Source: Candidatus Rokuibacteriota bacterium (GTDB taxonomy: Bacteria; Methylomirabilota; Methylomirabilia; Rokubacteriales; CSP1-6). Taken from it: a stretch of 48,478 bases of DNA. Both the position numbers and the translations under genes were made by a program. Positions 46,215 to 48,478 of this stretch are shown piece after piece. The notes under the pieces are model-generated. The model was not told the DNA's origin. It searched no databases and saw only the letters and a list, made by a program, of their open reading frames with translations. The stretch lies in assembly GCA_003220685.1 (NCBI GenBank), contig QHTE01000052.1:221929-270406 (forward strand), written 5' to 3'. Every line of letters begins with the position of its first letter. Positions within the stretch are counted from its first letter, which is position 1.

Positions 46215-47744
46215 GTGAAGCGGCGGATCGGCATCGACGTCGGCGGCACCAACACCGACGCTGTGTATCTCGAGGACGCCCGCGTGGTCCACGCGGTCAA
46301 GACGCCGACGACCCGCGACGTAACGTCGGGCGTGACCGACGCGCTCCGCCGGTTGCTCCAGGCGGGAGCTCCCGTCGCCGTCGACGCGGCGATGATCGGG
46401 ACCACGCACTTCACCAACGCCGTGGTCCAGCGGCGCGACCTGACGCGCGTGGCGGCGATCCGCATCGGCCTGCCTTCGGGCGCCTCGCTCGAGCCGTTCG
46501 TCGACTGGCCCGAGGATCTCGCGGCGCTCGTCCGCGGCGAGGTCTTCATGCTCGAGGGCGGCCACGAGTTCGACGGCCGGGCCCTGGTCCCGCTCGACAT
46601 CGCCGGCGTCCGGGCCGCCGCTCGGCGAATCCGCGAGGCCGGTCTCACATCGGTGGGGATCGCCTCGGTCTTCTCGCCGCTCAACGCCTCGTGCGAGCTG
46701 GAGGCCGCCCGGATTGTCGCCGAGGAATGCCCCGGCGTGGCGCTGACGATGTCCCACCAGCTCGGCCGGATCGGCCTGCTCGAGCGGGAGAACGCCACCC
46801 TGCTCAACGCCGCGCTCGTTGGGCTCGCCCGCACGACGGCGCAGGCGTTCACCGACGCGCTCGCCGCGAGCGGCATCCGCGCGCCGCTCTATCTGACGCA
46901 GAACGACGGCACGGTGATGCTGGCCTCGGTCGCCGAGGCGTTTCCCGTCTACGGCTTCGCGTCGGGTCCGACGAACAGCATGCGCGGCGCCGCATTCCTC
47001 TCGAAGCTCACCGACGCGCTGGTGATCGACGTCGGCGGGACCACGACGGACATCGGCAGCCTTCGCCGCGGCTTTCCGCGCGAGGCCAACAACGTGATCG
47101 AGATCGGCGGGGTCCGGACGCTCTTTCGCATGCCGGACCTGCTCTCGATCGGGCTCGGCGGCGGCTCGCTCGTCGGACGCGCTCCCCTGTCGGTCGGCCC
47201 GCGGAGCGTCGGCTATCGCCTGGTCGAGGAGGGGCTCGTGTTCGGCGGCGAGGAGCTCACCGCCACCGACATCGCCGTCGCCGCCGGCCTCATCGACCTC
47301 GGCGACCGGCGCCGGGTGGCGTCGCTACCGGCCGAGCTCGTCAGCGGCGCGGTCGCGCGCATGCACGCGATGATCGATGAGGCGGTCGACCGCATGAAGA
47401 CCGACGCGGGCGACGAGCCGCTGATCGCGGTCGGCGGCGGATGCTTCCTGGTCCCGGAGCGTATCAACGGGATCTCGGAGGTGATTCACGTCGAGCACCA
47501 GGCCGTCGCGAACGCCGTGGGCGCCGCGATCGCCCAGGTCAGCGGCGAGATCGACCGGATCTTCCAGGATCTGTCACGCGATGAGGCGATCGCGCGAGCC
47601 CGGCAGCTTGCGGAGGCTCAGGCCGCGAGCGCCGGCGCGGACCCGCGGACGTTGACCACGGTCGAGGTCGAAGACCTGCCGCTAGCGTACCTGCCGGGGA
47701 ATTCGCTCCGCGTCCGGGTACGGGTGGTGGGCGAAATCGCCTGA
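46215..47744 (+). CDS. Hydantoinase/oxoprolinase family protein (HyuA-like, short form)
   Basis: The GTG start has GAGGAG upstream. The 509-residue protein has the ASKHA ATPase loop GIDVGGTNTDAVYL at 6-19, AAMIGTTHFTNAVVQRRDL, GLLERENATLLNAAL, a second phosphate loop VIDVGGTTTDIGSL and SIGLGGGSLV. It lacks the long C-terminal part of full HyuA/5-oxoprolinase, as is common for those paired with DUF917. It would use ATP to open a cyclic amide or hydantoin ring. Confidence 0.9.
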   Translation: MKRRIGIDVGGTNTDAVYLEDARVVHAVKTPTTRDVTSGVTDALRRLLQAGAPVAVDAAMIGTTHFTNAVVQRRDLTRVAAIRIGLPSGASLEPFVDWPEDLAALVRGEVFMLEGGHEFDGRALVPLDIAGVRAAARRIREAGLTSVGIASVFSPLNASCELEAARIVAEECPGVALTMSHQLGRIGLLERENATLLNAALVGLARTTAQAFTDALAASGIRAPLYLTQNDGTVMLASVAEAFPVYGFASGPTNSMRGAAFLSKLTDALVIDVGGTTTDIGSLRRGFPREANNVIEIGGVRTLFRMPDLLSIGLGGGSLVGRAPLSVGPRSVGYRLVEEGLVFGGEELTATDIAVAAGLIDLGDRRRVASLPAELVSGAVARMHAMIDEAVDRMKTDAGDEPLIAVGGGCFLVPERINGISEVIHVEHQAVANAVGAAIAQVSGEIDRIFQDLSRDEAIARARQLAEAQAASAGADPRTLTTVEVEDLPLAYLPGNSLRVRVRVVGEIA

Positions 47745-47756
47745 ACAGGGAGTCTC

Positions 47757-47953
47757 GTGGCGACCGACGTGCCGGTGACGATCGCTATCGCACAGGCGAT
47801 GATGCGGTATGGCTACCGCTGAACTGGCGGAAGCGAGTCCGATTGTACAAGCTCTATCATGCTCTGGAGCTATGGGATTGGTTGGCCACCGTAGGGAACA
47901 AAGCCGCAATTGTTCGCCTGACCGACGACATTCGGCGGTTCGCGGCCACGTGA
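47757..47953 (+). pseudogene. Small, probably frameshifted ORF of lower GC
   Basis: A GTG at 47757 with AGGGAG upstream opens a 21-codon frame (ATDVPVTIAIAQAMMRYGYR) ending at TGA 47820-47822. From 47819 another frame continues with NWRKRVRLYKLYHALELWDW then LATVGNKAAIVRLTDDIRRF and stops at 47951-47953. The second part looks protein-like and uses A/T-ending codons (TTG, TAT, GTA, GCA, ATT, GTT) unlike all neighbours. One indel would join them into a ~64-residue protein. I do not recognise it. It is either a decayed foreign fragment or a sequence error. Confidence 0.35.
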
Positions 47954-47981
47954 CTGCTCGATCCGGCTCGGGCCGCCGCCG

Positions 47982-48478
47982 TTACTCCACGCCAGCGACC
48001 GCGAGCACGCGGCGCATGCGCGCGGTGGCGAGGTCGGGATCGCGCAGAAGGCCCGCGCGGTCCATCAGCACGAACTGCTCGGCGAGGTGCACGACCGAGC
48101 GCGCGCTCTCCTGGCCGCCGACCATCCTGAAATGCGACTGATGGCCGTTCAGGTAGGCGGCGAAGACGACGCCGGTCTTGTAGAAGCGCGTGGGCGCGCC
48201 GAAGACGTGGCGTGAGAGCGTGAGGGTCGGCGCCAGCACGTCCGCGTAGCGGACGAGGTCGCCCGCGTCCAGCGCCTTGAGCGCCGCGGAGGCGGCCGGC
48301 GCGATCACGTCGAAGATGCCGAGGAGCGCGTCGGAGTGGCGATCGCCGTCGCCGCGGATCGTCGTCGGATAGTCGAAGTCGTCGCCGGTGTACATGCGGA
48401 CGTTCGCCGGGAACCGCTTGCGCATCGCGACCTCGCGGGCCTGGTCCAGGAGCGAGATCTTCACGCCGTCGATCCGCG
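47982..48478 (-). CDS. DUF993-family (dihydrodipicolinate synthase-like) protein, truncated by the window edge
   Basis: The frame is open to the window edge (RIDGVKISLLDQAREVAMRK). It includes MYTGDDFDYPTTIRGDGDRHSDALLGIFDVIAPAASAAL and VVFAAYLNGHQSHFRMVGGQ. This is the C-terminal part of DUF993 proteins, which share the TIM-barrel fold of dihydrodipicolinate synthase; the Lys in G-V-K-I-S is at the position of the Schiff-base Lys. Function is unknown, though sugar-related oxidoreductases are common neighbours. The GTG at 48464 is an internal codon, not the start. Confidence 0.8.
   Translation of the reverse strand, partial: RIDGVKISLLDQAREVAMRKRFPANVRMYTGDDFDYPTTIRGDGDRHSDALLGIFDVIAPAASAALKALDAGDLVRYADVLAPTLTLSRHVFGAPTRFYKTGVVFAAYLNGHQSHFRMVGGQESARSVVHLAEQFVLMDRAGLLRDPDLATARMRRVLAVAGVE

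Noticed and set aside
1..48478. CRISPR arrays, insertion sequences, prophage genes, rRNA
   Set aside because: No regularly spaced direct repeats, transposase or integrase motifs, or rRNA-like segments were seen; the holin-like gene at 7209-7556 belongs to a family common on chromosomes.

Overview
This is a 48.5 kb window of very GC-rich bacterial chromosome with dense genes, a high-GC third codon position and frequent GTG/TTG starts. A lipid-A-disaccharide-synthase N-terminal-like protein, a DUF1207 outer-membrane protein and a BamE-like lipoprotein point to a diderm. A complete branched-chain amino-acid type (Liv) ABC operon, a UbiD-family decarboxylase with a cyclase, many dehydrogenases and hydrolases, and the GC level resemble uncultured soil lineages such as Candidatus Rokubacteria/Methylomirabilota. 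That placement is an impression, not a result. I see no rRNA, tRNA, CRISPR array, IS element or prophage, and no gene-free stretch above about 260 bp.

Layout. 1-0.8 kb: the end of an acyl-CoA dehydrogenase and an internally deleted CaiB-type CoA-transferase. 0.8-5.7 kb: ClpS overlapping an unrecognised membrane protein with a duplicated His/Trp motif, a UxaA-type dehydratase, a CDF metal exporter and an alpha/beta hydrolase. 5.7-9.9 kb: a molybdopterin oxidoreductase, a NYN-domain protein, two small membrane proteins (holin-4-2-like, DoxX), a DsbA-like gene whose first active-site Cys codon is TGA, a Rieske protein, an XRE regulator and an LAB_N protein. 9.9-15.2 kb: a class V aminotransferase and a D-2-hydroxyacid dehydrogenase, each preceded by a copy of the same leader-like element, then a large hydrolase and a polysaccharide deacetylase. 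15.3-20.7 kb: a livH-livM-(binding protein)-livG-livF-dehydrogenase operon in which livM runs in frame into the binding protein. 20.8-24.6 kb: IclR regulator, DUF1207 protein, UbiD-family decarboxylase and cyclase. 24.7-31.4 kb: sugar-nucleotide transferase, dienelactone hydrolase, a PD-(D/E)XK-like protein, TauE/SafE permease, a large FAD/Fe-S dehydrogenase and a thioredoxin-like protein. 31.4-40.2 kb: eight minus-strand genes with short gaps or overlaps, from a Ski2-like helicase to a zinc alcohol dehydrogenase. 40.3-48.5 kb: YCII-like and AroM genes, a peptide/nickel-type ABC transporter (binding protein plus two permeases, no ATPase here), DUF917 and hydantoinase/oxoprolinase genes, a decayed small ORF and a partial DUF993 gene.

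The strongest candidates for something new are: the TGA-containing DsbA-like gene, a predicted selenoprotein with a hairpin just after TGA whose loop is GGTC; the duplicated leader element in front of the aminotransferase and dehydrogenase genes; the LivM-binding protein fusion; and a window-wide pattern of TANNNT hexamers ending 5-9 bases before start codons that lack a convincing Shine-Dalgarno sequence, which suggests leaderless mRNAs.
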